Assembly (NCBI RefSeq): GCF_030272615.1
Contig: NC_081409.1
Location: forward strand, 25,677,406-25,741,405
Direction: 5' to 3'
Origin: Cryptomeria japonica
Taxonomy: Eukaryota > Streptophyta > Pinopsida > Cupressales > Cupressaceae
Length of the DNA stretch: 64,000 nucleotides
The first letter of the stretch is position 1; each line of letters starts with the position of its first letter. The notes below the pieces were generated by a model. It ran no database searches. It was given only the letters and a program-made list of their open reading frames with translations, and had not been told where the DNA came from. The position numbers and the translations under genes are program-made. Shown in pieces: positions 23,256 through 33,816 of this stretch.

Positions 23256-23519
23256 CCACAAGGGGAAAACATCCTCATTGTCATCCACACATCTAAGAGA
23301 TCAAAGTGTAGAGAGAGCATAGAGAAGCAACAGTCAACAACAATGTCTTTGGTTCATAGATTCGATCGCGTTCGCCGATTTCAGAGGCCAGCAGAGGCAG
23401 GAGAGCCGGTAAGTACCACAAAACCTCCTTGTACTTTGTTGTAATAAATGTTGTCATAAATGCATGTTAAGTAGCTCATTAAATACATTCTAGAATAATG
23501 TCCAAAAAATGTCAAAACG

Positions 23520-23848
23520 TTGAGGCGCGTCTGTGCTGGTGCCAAGCGCGTCTATGCTGGCTAGGCGCGTCTGTGTTTGTGCCAGGCGCGTCTACGCTAA
23601 GAAAAGCGTCTGTGCTAAATACGAGCGCGTCTGCGTTGTTCAGGCACGTTTGTGAAATGTGGGCACGTTTGTGTAGGACAGGTGCGTCTGTGCAGAGCAT
23701 AGGCATGTCTGTGTATTTCAGGCGCATCTGTGCAGATCATTGGCACGTCTGTGTATTTCAAGCGTGTCTGTGTAGAGCAGGCGCGTTTATGCAGTCTAGA
23801 AGCGTGTTTATGTCATCAAGGCACGTTTATGTCTTCAAGGTCAAATCG
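23520..23848 (+). repeat. CGCGTCTGTG motif array in E2 PMD intron
   Basis: About 14 units of 20-28 bp built on GGCGCGTCTGTG, better preserved than in E1 (several intact GCGCGTCTGTG cores at 23524-23590). All are in the same orientation. E2 has no counterpart in its own leader. Confidence 0.9.
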
Positions 23849-24045
23849 ACAGTTCTGTGATGAACATACACTGTCGATTGGATAAGCTACTGAGAGGATA
23901 CACTCAAGCAGGTCCTCTAGGGAAGACTAGGATAGCAGATAGGGCTAGGATTGACAATTCTGTGATAGAACATACATTGCCAATTAGAAAACTACTCAAG
24001 AAGAGTCACTCAAGCAAAGGCCCTAGGATAGGATAGATCAAGGCA

Positions 24046-24255
24046 CTTTGTGATGAACAGTGAGTACCAAGACATAGTACTTTGTGATGAATAGGGAGTA
24101 CCAATAGGAGCAGCACTTTGTGATGAACAGGGAGTGCAAGACACGTAGTACTTTGTGATGAACAATGAGTACCACTAGGATAAATAGCAACACTTTGTGA
24201 TGAACAGTGAGTGTCACTAGGATAGATAGCAACACTTTGTGATGAACGGTGAGTG
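24046..24255 (+). repeat. GTGATGAACA repeats in E2 PMD intron
   Basis: Six units built on CTTTGTGATGAACAGTGAGT, spaced 26-45 bp, preceded by two longer units with CACTCAAGCA (about 23850-24030). Same structure as E1 4585-5052. Confidence 0.88.
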
Positions 24256-24757
24256 TCACTTTGACTAACATGATTGCTTTGCTTGACTACAGGAGTACTT
24301 GCCTATGCTGGAGTCGCGAGAGAGATTCTCATCGACGTAGAGATTACAACCAGAGCTGACATTCGAGGACAGAGCTGCCATTGAGGGTATGGGTTTGCAA
24401 CATATTATGTATGTGCTTGAGTTTCGGGTGAACATGGGGTTGCTGACTGCACTGGTCGAGAGATGGCACTTAGAGACTTGTACATTTCATTTACCGATGG
24501 GTGAGATGACAATCACCTTGGAGGATGTTTACAGGATTTTGTGGATACCGATCGATGGGGAGCCGATTCCCTATGATCGAGACGGAGACAAGGAGGCCCT
24601 GAGACGAGTGTTTCAGAATCTAGGCCTAGAGATGAGAGCTGGACACGTGGCATGGGACACGATGACAATGACAGGACTAACACTACCAGCAGTGCTAGGA
24701 GGAGTGATCAGTGGGTTCCTATGTCCAGACAGGGCGACACGAGGGTTGGTTGTGTAG

Positions 24758-26415
24758 CCATATGTATTTTGACATTATTGTATCATGACACTTATGATTT
24801 TGATATATATATGAAATGATTCATCTTTGCGGTAGCTATATGCATGTGTACCTATGTGATGTGATGCATGATTCTATGTGATGCTTATGGTATGGATGCA
24901 AATATGTACATGATTAAATGCAATATATTTGTTCTTTTATGTTTTTAATATGTTATGCATATGTGAATGTAAATGTATGAAATGCAGATAAATATGATAA
25001 TGCAAAGAACTATTTACATTATGAAAATGTAAAATGTGCTAATATGTGTTGTGTGCAGGATGTGATGCAATTGTGATATCTATATGTATGTATGAAATGG
25101 TTAATATGTGGTAATGCAGGTGCAACTACATGAAATGCAAATATTTTTGGTGTGTCATTATACTCAGTCATGTGATAATGGGCTACACGGATTCAAGAAA
25201 GACGATAGAGGTCAATCAAGAAAGGGGGATGGAAGACAGAAGATATGAAAGTGAAAAGAGCTTCTTGTGCGTTATCATCATTGAGCTTTATTATGGCAAG
25301 TAGGTTATGACAATCGAGGCATATGTTCGACCCAGAAAGTCATTGCACCTGTTTGCATGGAGATAAGACAGTCACAAACAAGGAATGCCCCAGTTCATAC
25401 TAGACTCTCAGTGTCCTCATATCCTTGGACAAGTCATAGCATTACTAAGAGACAATCCACAGACAGCAAAGAAAAATAGGTGACGATACCCCATCCTCAC
25501 CTTTCTAGTCAAAGACATCCTGGAGATAGAATCTCAAGTCAAAGACATCCCGAAAAAGCTAAAAGACATGTCACCAAAAGATAAAATCAAAAAAGAAAAG
25601 CAAGACTCGACACTAACATCCACTGTAGTCCTCAAGCTTAGTGTCTCTTGTCACTTGTATAAGTCTTATTTGATTGTGGTCACAATGTTTACTTTCACAA
25701 AAAGGATAGATAGCACTGAACCATAATGTTGTCTAAGTCTATCAAAAGATTTGATTTGTTGAAGCCCATTGTTGTTGCTGTGTCTCATTTGAAACTGACT
25801 GAATCCATGAAATTGATACTTTATTGCGGAGAAAGACGTAACTTTATTACGGATTGGTGATGTAAGTGTTGCTTTATTGCGGATTGTGAGCGGATAGACT
25901 GAAGAAAACTGGAAGAAACTGTACTCCTCGAAATGTGTGATGCTCTCAGTTCCACACCCATTACTAGACATAGGATTTGCCTTAGCCACAGATAGGAGTT
26001 GATTTATTATGAATGGAAAGGGGTGAAAAGGAATGTTTACTATGAATGGCTAACCAATCTTGGGTAGATCAATAACAAGACATGATGGGAATGGGTAAGT
26101 TTATTGTGGATGAATAGGTTGTGCATGTGTGCAAAGTGAAGGGATGAGATAGAATCCTGAAGGAGGGAGGAGCAATGTCTCTACACATGGTGTCGGTGAC
26201 CCACTTTTCACCATGGTACTTGCCCAGGGCGCCACCAAAGTGGTTTTCACCATTGGACGAAAATGTTTTTTTGTTTTTTCAATTTTTTTGTGTCACAAGG
26301 CGCCTGTTTGCCAGGTTTTCACCAAGTAACGATTTTTTATGTTTTTATGATTTTTTTGTATTTTTGAATTTTTTTTATTTTTTTTTGTATTTTTGAATTA
26401 GGATACTCTAAAGAG
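24758..26415 (-). other. E2 3' non-coding region
   Basis: Homologous to E1 7090-8667 from the PMD end to the block CCAATGGTGAAAACCACTTT near 26240. Between 26275 and 26400 is a T-rich stretch leading to the pol stop. No supported ORF. Confidence 0.65.
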
Positions 26416-26696
26416 CTATGTGTAAAACCTGTGAAGGTGCATGTTGTTGATAGGATCCTCCAAAGGTTCACCCTCTGTGGTTGAGAGCTGATATGCACCA
26501 CATCCATATGCTGTTGTGATGATGTAAGGACCAAGCCAGTTTAGTTCGAACTTTCCCTTCTTTTCTCTGTCTTGCTGATTTTTAGGATTTTCTTTGAGAA
26601 CTAAGTCACCCACCTCAAATGTGCGAGGCTTTACCTTGTGATTGTAGCTGTAATGTTCCTTGACTGAATGATGTGTAGCTCAAGTGACTGTCTTCC
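26416..26696 (-). pseudogene. E2 pol C-terminus (integrase tail)
   Basis: Reads HSVKEHYSYNHKVKPRTFEVGDLVLKENPKNQQDREKKGKFELNWLGPYIITTAYGCGAYQLST...MHLHRFYT then a stop. This is the GPY/F-type C-terminal module of Ty3 integrase and matches the end of the E3 pol ORF (GDLVLYENQRN... NWLGPYIV... MHLHRYYA). It is all that is left of RT, RNase H and integrase in E2. Confidence 0.85.
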
Positions 26697-27331
26697 TTGA
26701 TAAAAGAACTGAGATAGAATTACTAATGTGTGGACTACGTTTGCCCATATGCATGTCACCTAAAGAAGTTTGGGCATCCCTGACAACAAATTCCTTCGAG
26801 GAAGCTCCATTAAAGGTCCATAATGTATCGCCAACAAGGGATGGATGTGTGGAACAAGTGGATGAGTGATGAAGGCTTATGATTGTGAAAAGAAGTGAAA
26901 GTAGGATAGCATGATGGAGACTTAGGATCAACAAGTGTGCTTTTTGACTTAAAATTTTAGAACTTTTGCCCCTAGTTATTTTGATATCAGGGGAGATCAA
27001 CTCTTGTTCTTTTTGCTTCATAGGATTTTTATCCTTGACTTTGAATTTTTGCAGAGTCTAGTGGCTTTTGATTTTGATTTGAATTATCTTTATTTTTGAC
27101 ATTTAGATTTTTCTTTTCAAAGCTTTATTTGTGATCCCCAATGAGTAAGGGCTTTTGTAATTCTTGTTGATCCAAGTCTGGAAGTGGAGTGGAAATGGAA
27201 TGAGTGGATGAAATGGTAAGGCTATGTTAGTTCTCAAGAGGGCTGGTGATATGCTCAATAGATTCTTTGTTGGAACCACTCTTAGGACTATTGATATCAA
27301 GAGCTGCTTGCACCACTAGAGGAGATTTGCA
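26697..27331 (-). other. E2 segment between protease and pol tail
   Basis: Replaces the RT to integrase core. It has short broken frames (e.g. WTFNGASSKEFVVRDAQTSL) and no motif I recognise. In E3 the equivalent interval is about 2.7 kb of pol. Confidence 0.5.
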
Positions 27332-27976
27332 TTAAGACTTAGTAGCCACAACACTAGGTGGTTCACACCCAATTCCTTGATATTGCAAATTATTTGTAGG
27401 TTGTTCTTGTTGACTGGATACCTTAGGAGATAGTGGGAGTTGATCAACATGAAAGATATACTCACCACATCCCATGTCTTTAAACTTGAACTTTTCTTTG
27501 AGCTCTTCTTGCTTTGATGTAGAAGGTTTCAAGGATTCTGGATCCACATATGTTGATGAAGGAATAGCTTCTCGATTGACTGGGATTGTTATTTCTGATA
27601 GAGGTTGCAGACTGTTGCAATATATGAATGGATTTGGATCAGCTTTGACGGTCACTTCAACTCCATTGTGTGGAAACTTGATATATAGATGATATGTAGA
27701 TGGTACTGCGCTCATTTCATGAATCCATGGGTGTCCCAAGAGTATGTTGTATGTGAGATCAAGGTCAAGGACTTGACAAACCACATCTTTTGTAACTAGC
27801 CCAACCCTGAGAGGTAAGGTGACTGTTCCTTTGGATGAACGCTCTTCATCATCATATGCTTTGATGGTAATTTTGTTTGTAGAATTCACAGCTTTATTAG
27901 AATATCCCAATTGTTTAATGGTGCTCAATGTACAAATGTTTAGACCTGCTCCTCCACCTATCAGGACTCATTTTAT
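27332..27976 (-). pseudogene. E2 protease remnant
   Basis: Aspartic protease with the active-site Asp lost: VLIGGGAGLNIC (GGT) where E1 has VLIDGGASLNIC (GAT). The rest is well kept (LTYNILLGHPWIHEM). It ends at a stop (27332) before the G-patch region, which is missing. Confidence 0.8.
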
Positions 27977-30528
27977 TCAATATTTGTGTATGAAGGCTTC
28001 AATGTGTAATGGTGCATTATGTGGCTGACTTACGGAGGCGTCATCAGCTTCTGTGAATGTAAGGGTGTGTGGAATGGAAAGGTATCCTACCATGGCTTGA
28101 AACTGGTCCACGTTTAGATCAATAGGGATAGCAGTGTCCCTCAAGATTTTATCAAGAATGGCTTTATGTGTGGGGGATATACGTAAGAGCTCAAGGATTG
28201 AAATAAGCGCAGGTGTCTTCCCTAACTGTTCTACAAGATCGTACTCAGGCTTGGTCGATGAGGAAACTATGTTTTTGGTTGGAGCACCTTGCAAAGTGAA
28301 TTTACCTCAACGGGTTGTAACATGACATTCAGAGGTAGGTTCAGAAGAAGATCCAATGCCTTTTAGGACAATCCTGGGTCTTTGGGTAGAATTCTCAGGA
28401 GTTTTGTCCTTGATGATAATGGTAGAGACATAATTGTCCATCGAAATGTGATTGACAGTTGAATCATAGTTATAAGATGCTCTGGTATAGCTGGTTTGGT
28501 CATCTGTGGCTTTAGCTTTTCCCTTGTCATGCTTTGGGAATGGTTCCTTAAACATCTCATGTTCTTGATTGGATGAGTGTCCTTCAATCTCAATGTCACC
28601 TCTATCAATAAGATCTTGTATGATGTTCTTCAGTCGATGGCAATTTCCTGTCTTGTGGCCCTTTCTCTTATGAAATTCACAATACTCATCATCATTCCAC
28701 CAATTTGGTTTAACCTTTGGCTCATATGGAGGCAAATCTAGAATTGTTATTATCTTGTTTGCCACTAGCTTCTTGAAAATTGACTCAAGTGGTTCTCCCA
28801 ATGGAGTGTACTTCCTTCATGACTTTGAAGTTGTTTGAGTATTCACTTGATTGTTTATAGAACTTGATCCAGAAAAAATGATTTTAGGTCGTACTGTATT
28901 GGCATCCATAACACCATCATTGACTGTGTTCTTGTTTTTATTCCAAAATCTTGGCTTGTCTTTTCCTTTAAAGTCATCTTTATTTTCCTTGAATATCTTA
29001 ATGACTCCTTGTTGAATTAGGACCTTTTTTGTCGCTAAGCCTTTTTCAATGACGTCCTTGAAGGTGGACAAACAAGCTTTCCTTAGATCATAGCCAATGT
29101 CCTTGTTAACATTCTGGGTGAACATTTCTACCATTTGTTTTTGTGGAATTTCACAAGAGCATCTGCTGGCTAGGTTCCTCCATCTTTGTAAGAATGATGA
29201 AAAAGGCTCTCCATCTTTTTTCTTGGTGTTGCACAAAGTAGTGACTGATATGTCTGTCTCTATGTTGTATGAGAAGTGTTGAATAAATGCCTCTGCTAAA
29301 TCACCCCATGACTTAATTCCAGGTGGAAGTTGGGAGAACCATTCCATAGCTTGATCACCTAAGCTTTGTGGGAATAATCTCATCAAATATGTCTCTTCTA
29401 CTACTACCTCAATGCAAGCTGTGAAAAATTATCTTATGTGTGCCTTAGGATCCCCTTTTCCTCTATACTTATCAAACTTAGGTGTCACAAAGTGTGTAGG
29501 AAAAGGAGGCATTGGAATGCTCTTGTCAAATGGATAAGGAGATATGTCTCTCATTGTGTATGTTGGCTTCGGTGTATTTATGTCCTCCATTTTCTTTTGT
29601 AAGTCCCTGATTTGTTGCTCCAAATTGTTCCTAGGTGGAGATCGACTTCTTGGACCATACCCCATGCTTGAGGCACCAATTGGAGGAGGAGCATGTTGCA
29701 GATATGGATGATATTGATCATACACATGTTCATATGGAGGAGGTCTATAATGATGTTTCGTATATGAAGCACTTGGTATGGAGTCATGGTGAGGAATATA
29801 ATATCTGTTTTGTCCATGTATACCATACTCTACAGGAATGTCATGAGTTTGTTCTAGTGTGTTGCCCCCAAATTTGATGCGGGGTTTCCTTGTGTCCAAA
29901 TTTTGAGCATGCCTTTGGATATCTGATTGCTTTGGTGGTTCCTTAGCCTTGGTATGTGATTGAGCATATTTTTTTGCATAAGACTTCCATAATGGTCTGC
30001 GAAGGTGAGTATCATATGCTTGATCATGTGTGTATGGGACCTCTGATTTTTGAAACAAAGATGATGGTGATTCAGGCACCATATGTGGTCCTCTATTGCC
30101 TCCACTATTAGGCCTCCTTTGATCCATGTTGAGGTTAGTTTGTTGCAAAGGTCTATGTTCCATTATTTGAGACATGTCAAAATCATGAGGGATCTTGGTT
30201 CCACTTCGTGCCATCACTTGTAGAAAATATTGTCTATCTCTCCTCATTATTTCCTCAACCAGTCGATTGAAATGAGGATTCATAATGGTGTCTTCCACTT
30301 CTGCTGAATGTACTGAAAAGTTGTCCACATTTTCATGTGTGTATCATTGTTGTTTGTAGTGTCCATGTTCTCAATATTTGGAATGTTTCTATAGGCATCC
30401 ATGTCAGGTAATGTAGTATGATCAGAATTGAAAAAGATATCATTGTCATATTCATAGGAACTCATGTTTGTGGACTCTTGAGCCTCTTTAGCTTCTCTCC
30501 TAGATTTTTGGGAATGAGTTTCAACCAT
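27977..30528 (-). pseudogene. E2 gag
   Basis: Same ATG and N-terminus as E1 (MVETHSQKSRREAKEAQES). It has a Pro/His/Gln-rich N-half, the gag domain (MEWFSQLPPGIKSWGDLAEAFIQHF), a zinc motif (YCEFHKRKGHKTGNCHRLKN near 28660) and a C-terminal linker. Defects: a small deletion/frameshift near 30320, CAA to TAA near 29429, TGA at 28817-28819, CGA to TGA at 28307-28309, and TGA at 27977-27979 and 27968-27970. The TGAs at 28817, 27977 and 27968 are exactly those of E1. Confidence 0.85.
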
Positions 30529-31264
30529 GAACTAGGTATTGACCAAGATGTGTGAGACTAGATGAAAATGGAAAGAGTATGGAAGACTAAGAGTTGGATG
30601 GAATGTAAATGAATCTGAGGTTTACTTGTAATGTCCAAAGTGTAAGACCAAGTATGTATGTAGTAGAGTAGGTGTGGCTTCCAAAGAGATGATAGTTTCT
30701 CTTGATGAGGTAAGTTGACCTTGACTCTAAGTAAGAGCAAATGAGACCCAAAGGTGATAGACCTTGATGAGGGACCACTTAGCAAAATGTTGTTGTATGT
30801 AGTGTGTTGACAAAGTATGATGAGGACAAGCAAGTGACCTTTTGACTCAAGTTTAGACAAATGTGAATGTAATGTAAGGTGTAAAGCAATGATGGATTGT
30901 GTGAGACCCACAGATAGGTTGAATGCTAGATGAAACCCTGGAGAAATAGCTTAGGAAGCTCAAGAATGCTAAAACTAATTGCTCTTGTTTGTTGGACTGT
31001 AAATTTTCCAATTTGTGAAGTTGTTTTGTTGTGACCAAATCTGACTGTTTGACTATTTTTCGTGACAAGAGGACATAGTGTTGATGAGGACTCAATGTTT
31101 TGCAAGTGTTTAGACTCAAAAATGACTCAAAGAAAGTGTGTTTTTGATGTAAAATTTGTTTTGCATACACTTGAAGACACAAAAGACACAATGTTTTGTT
31201 GTTTGGTCTTGAATGTTTGATTGTTCAAAATAAGACAAGCACAATTCTTATGGCTAGCCAAGAC

Positions 31265-31635
31265 AATAGTTGTTGATCCCACATGAGGTTTTACCCTTGA
31301 GGCTACGCTATTCAGAGTGGATACTTAGATGCTTGACCTCACTGGCTCCACCCTCGACACTCACTTCTCGGGTCAGCCAAGCATTAGTCCCCACGAAAAC
31401 TCCCTGTGGCGAACTTTGTATCTCTACTAAGAACCGTATGTGTGTGGGTCGCTACCAGAGGTCCGACCTCCTGCCCCAACAACTAGAAGGATTTTGGCTT
31501 CTAAAACAAAAAGGTGCTAGTAAGGGCATCCGCTCGTGTGGCCATACATGCAGCACTTTTAGCTTTGTAAATACAGAAGGCTCCCAGCTAGTAGGGGTTA
31601 CGCCCTACAACTGATCAAATAAATTTGATGAAACG
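31265..31635 (-). other. Conserved leader block, E2 copy
   Basis: Counterpart of E1 15886-16250, with the plus-strand frame open for about 110 codons. See the E1 entry for why I doubt it is translated. Confidence 0.5.
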
Positions 31636-32040
31636 GGTTTATGGCGAGACATAGTGTCGGTATGAACTAATCAACACACGTTATCCATAGTTTTCACCAT
31701 GAATATAGTTGTTTATAGTGGTTCGAAAGAGGTGGGTTTTCCTCGCTACCACTTGGGTCGTTCTCTTCTCACTGGTAGTCCTAATGACCACACGGGAAGA
31801 CAGACCCTCTAAAGATTAATTAGTGCACCAATTGAAGTGTTTGCTAGTCTATGAAAACAAGACACACAATAAGAATCCAAAAACCCTTGCCAAGGACTTG
31901 CAACAAAGATTTATTAGTAGTTTGAATTGTTTGAAATAATCACCCCTTCCTGCAAGCACACAAGTTAGGTAAATTTTAGATCCAAAAGACTTTATGAAAT
32001 AGGGGCTTTCAACAATGCATTTTGTTGACCAATTGAAATA

Positions 32041-32940
32041 TCTGATTCATCATAGAAAAATACCTCCTATAAAATTTCAAGAGATTTTCAAAAATGTAAG
32101 AAAATCCAAAAAATTTGCTAATTTGCTCCAAAAATTATTTTTTGATGAAAAATCATAAAAAATTCATATAAAATGCAAAATCAATCCAAAAAATATGAAA
32201 CTTTTACTGGAGAGTCTTGATGGTCTTACAAACCTACATAAAAAAATTTCTGCAACAAATCCAAGTAGTTTGTGAGATATGAGTAAAATAATGCAAAACC
32301 CTAATTTTCAAATATCTAATTTTTGAGGAATGATTTTGCATCAAATTTAAAATCACAAACAACATATCCTGTGTATAATTCTAAGAGATTTCCAAAAATG
32401 TAAGAAAATCCAAAAAATTCGCTAATTTGCTCTCAAACTTAATTTTTTATGAAAACTCATCAAAAAATCATATAAAATGCAAATTTGATCCAAAAAATCT
32501 GAAATGTTTGTTGAATCCTTTTGATACTTTTCCTGACCTGCACAAAAAATTTGATGCCAAAATTCAATTCCGTTTGTGAGATCTGATCAAAATAAGGAAA
32601 AACCCTAATTTTTAAAGATCCAATTTTTAGGGAAATATTTTGCATCAAAATTAAAATCACAAAGAACAGATCCTATGTATAATTATGAGATATTTCCAAA
32701 AATGTAAGAAAATCCAAAAAATTCTCTCATTTGCTCTCAAAATTAATTTTTTATGAAAAATCATAAAAAATTCATAGAAAATGAAAATGTGCTCCAAAAA
32801 TTCTGAATTTTGGATTGAGAGCTCCTGATACTTTCTTCAACCTGCAAAAAACAATTGGTACAAAATTTCCAAGCCGTTTGTGAGATATGATCAAATCTCT
32901 CCAAGATCTTGATTTTGTGTCCAAAACCCTAGCTGCACAA
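32041..32940. repeat. About 300-bp tandem repeats in E2 leader (3 copies)
   Basis: AAAATGTAAGAAAATCCAAA recurs near 32091, 32396 and 32698, each followed by a similar AT-rich unit containing GCTAATTTGCTC, TTTTTATGAAAA and CCGTTTGTGAGAT. The period is about 304 bp; by eye units are roughly 75-85% alike. Confidence 0.85.
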
Positions 32941-33022
32941 GGTTATTCTCCAAATTGTTTTACAAAACAGCAATATAAGGTTAGAAAAATTTGCAAAAAA
33001 CATAGATCTAAAAAAAATCCAT

Positions 33023-33040
33023 GTCCCACGGGGCATGCCA
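33023..33040 (-). other. E2 primer-binding site
   Basis: Minus-strand TGGCATGCCCCGTGGGAC, 3 nt from the 5' LTR, similar to the E1 site although the neighbouring sequence is unrelated. Confidence 0.6.
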
Positions 33041-33043
33041 AAA

Positions 33044-33816
33044 TGTATATGGTGAAAATGGAAACAACAATATTGAAAGGCTAAATGAATTCAACCACAA
33101 AACCCTAGCCTAACAACAACAAAGATCCACCATAACATATGAAGATTACTTAAGACAATGCAAATCAAATGAAATCACAAAGACTATACCATCACATGTC
33201 CAATAGGGTTTGGATCTCCATTCTTCCTATCTCCATTGATCTTGCTTGATATAGTTGCTCTCAGATTTTATGTGCACAAGAGCTCAACAAAGAATGGAAT
33301 GTGGTTGCAAGTAGGATCGTATATGTTCAAAAGCGTAGTGTAGTCAAGTAGTCAACGAGGGTTCAGGGTTTGATAATGAAGGAAGAGTCTCCTTATATAG
33401 AAGACACTATAAGAAATGGAGGGATAAGATTGAGAGGTGTAAAAGAGGTCGACTATGATTAGAGGGTAGGTAAAGAAAATAATAAAATAATGAAAGGGGT
33501 AGGTAGTGTATGAATTAAGAGATGAATGACATGTGTCATGGGTAGAAAAGGCTAATGAATTAATTAAATAAATAAATATTTATTTAATTAATAGAAGAAG
33601 TGGGATCAATTAAATAAATAAGATATTTATTTAATTTAGGAAAAGGATAATTTAAATAAATAAATGTATTTATTTAAATAAGAAATAAGGCTAGAAGAGG
33701 ATAAATGAATTAATTAAATAAATAAAGATTTATTTAATTAATAGAAGAATTAGGCTTAGATAATTAAATAAATAAAGTATTTATTTAATTAGACTGGACA
33801 ATTTTAGGTGTCTACA
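33044..33816 (-). repeat. E2 5' LTR
   Basis: 773 bp, same length as 22231-23003. TATA box (minus) at 33392-33399. Confidence 0.95.
33392..33399 (-). promoter_or_regulatory. TATA box of E2 5' LTR
   Basis: Minus-strand TATATAAG, conserved in all four LTRs of the family. Confidence 0.7.

Larger units (their letters stand above)
23343..24757 (+). pseudogene. Antisense PMD gene of E2, 3'-truncated
   Basis: Exon 1 (23343-23408) is open for 22 codons, ends in FQRPAEAGEP, and is followed by a perfect GTAAGT. The intron is 23409-24292, ending CTACAG. Exon 2 starts EYLPMLESRERF in phase 0 and reads into the PMD core RWHLETCTFHLPMGEMTITLEDVYRILWIPIDGEPIPYDRDG and the GGVISGFLCPDRATRGL segment. One TAG interrupts it at about 24338. 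After GLVV the gene stops because about 1.54 kb present in E1 (about 5545-7088) is deleted. Splice borders are intact here, which makes this copy the reference for gene structure. The role is unknown; PMD proteins in plants act in transposon silencing and genome stability. Confidence 0.82.
30529..33022 (-). other. E2 leader between PBS and gag
   Basis: Shares 30529-32018 with E1 apart from the missing motif array near 31010. From about 32020 to the PBS it is unrelated to E1 and consists of three 300-bp tandem repeats. Confidence 0.7.
22231..33816 (-). mobile_element. E2: deleted relative of E1 inserted in LINE-1
   Basis: 11,586-bp minus-strand element with two 773-bp LTRs, TSD ACTTG, PBS, PPT, gag, protease remnant and a truncated antisense PMD gene. 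RT, RNase H and the integrase core are missing; only the last part of pol remains. By eye the LTRs differ at about 13 of 773 positions (1.7%), so it is younger than E1. It cannot move on its own. Confidence 0.93.
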
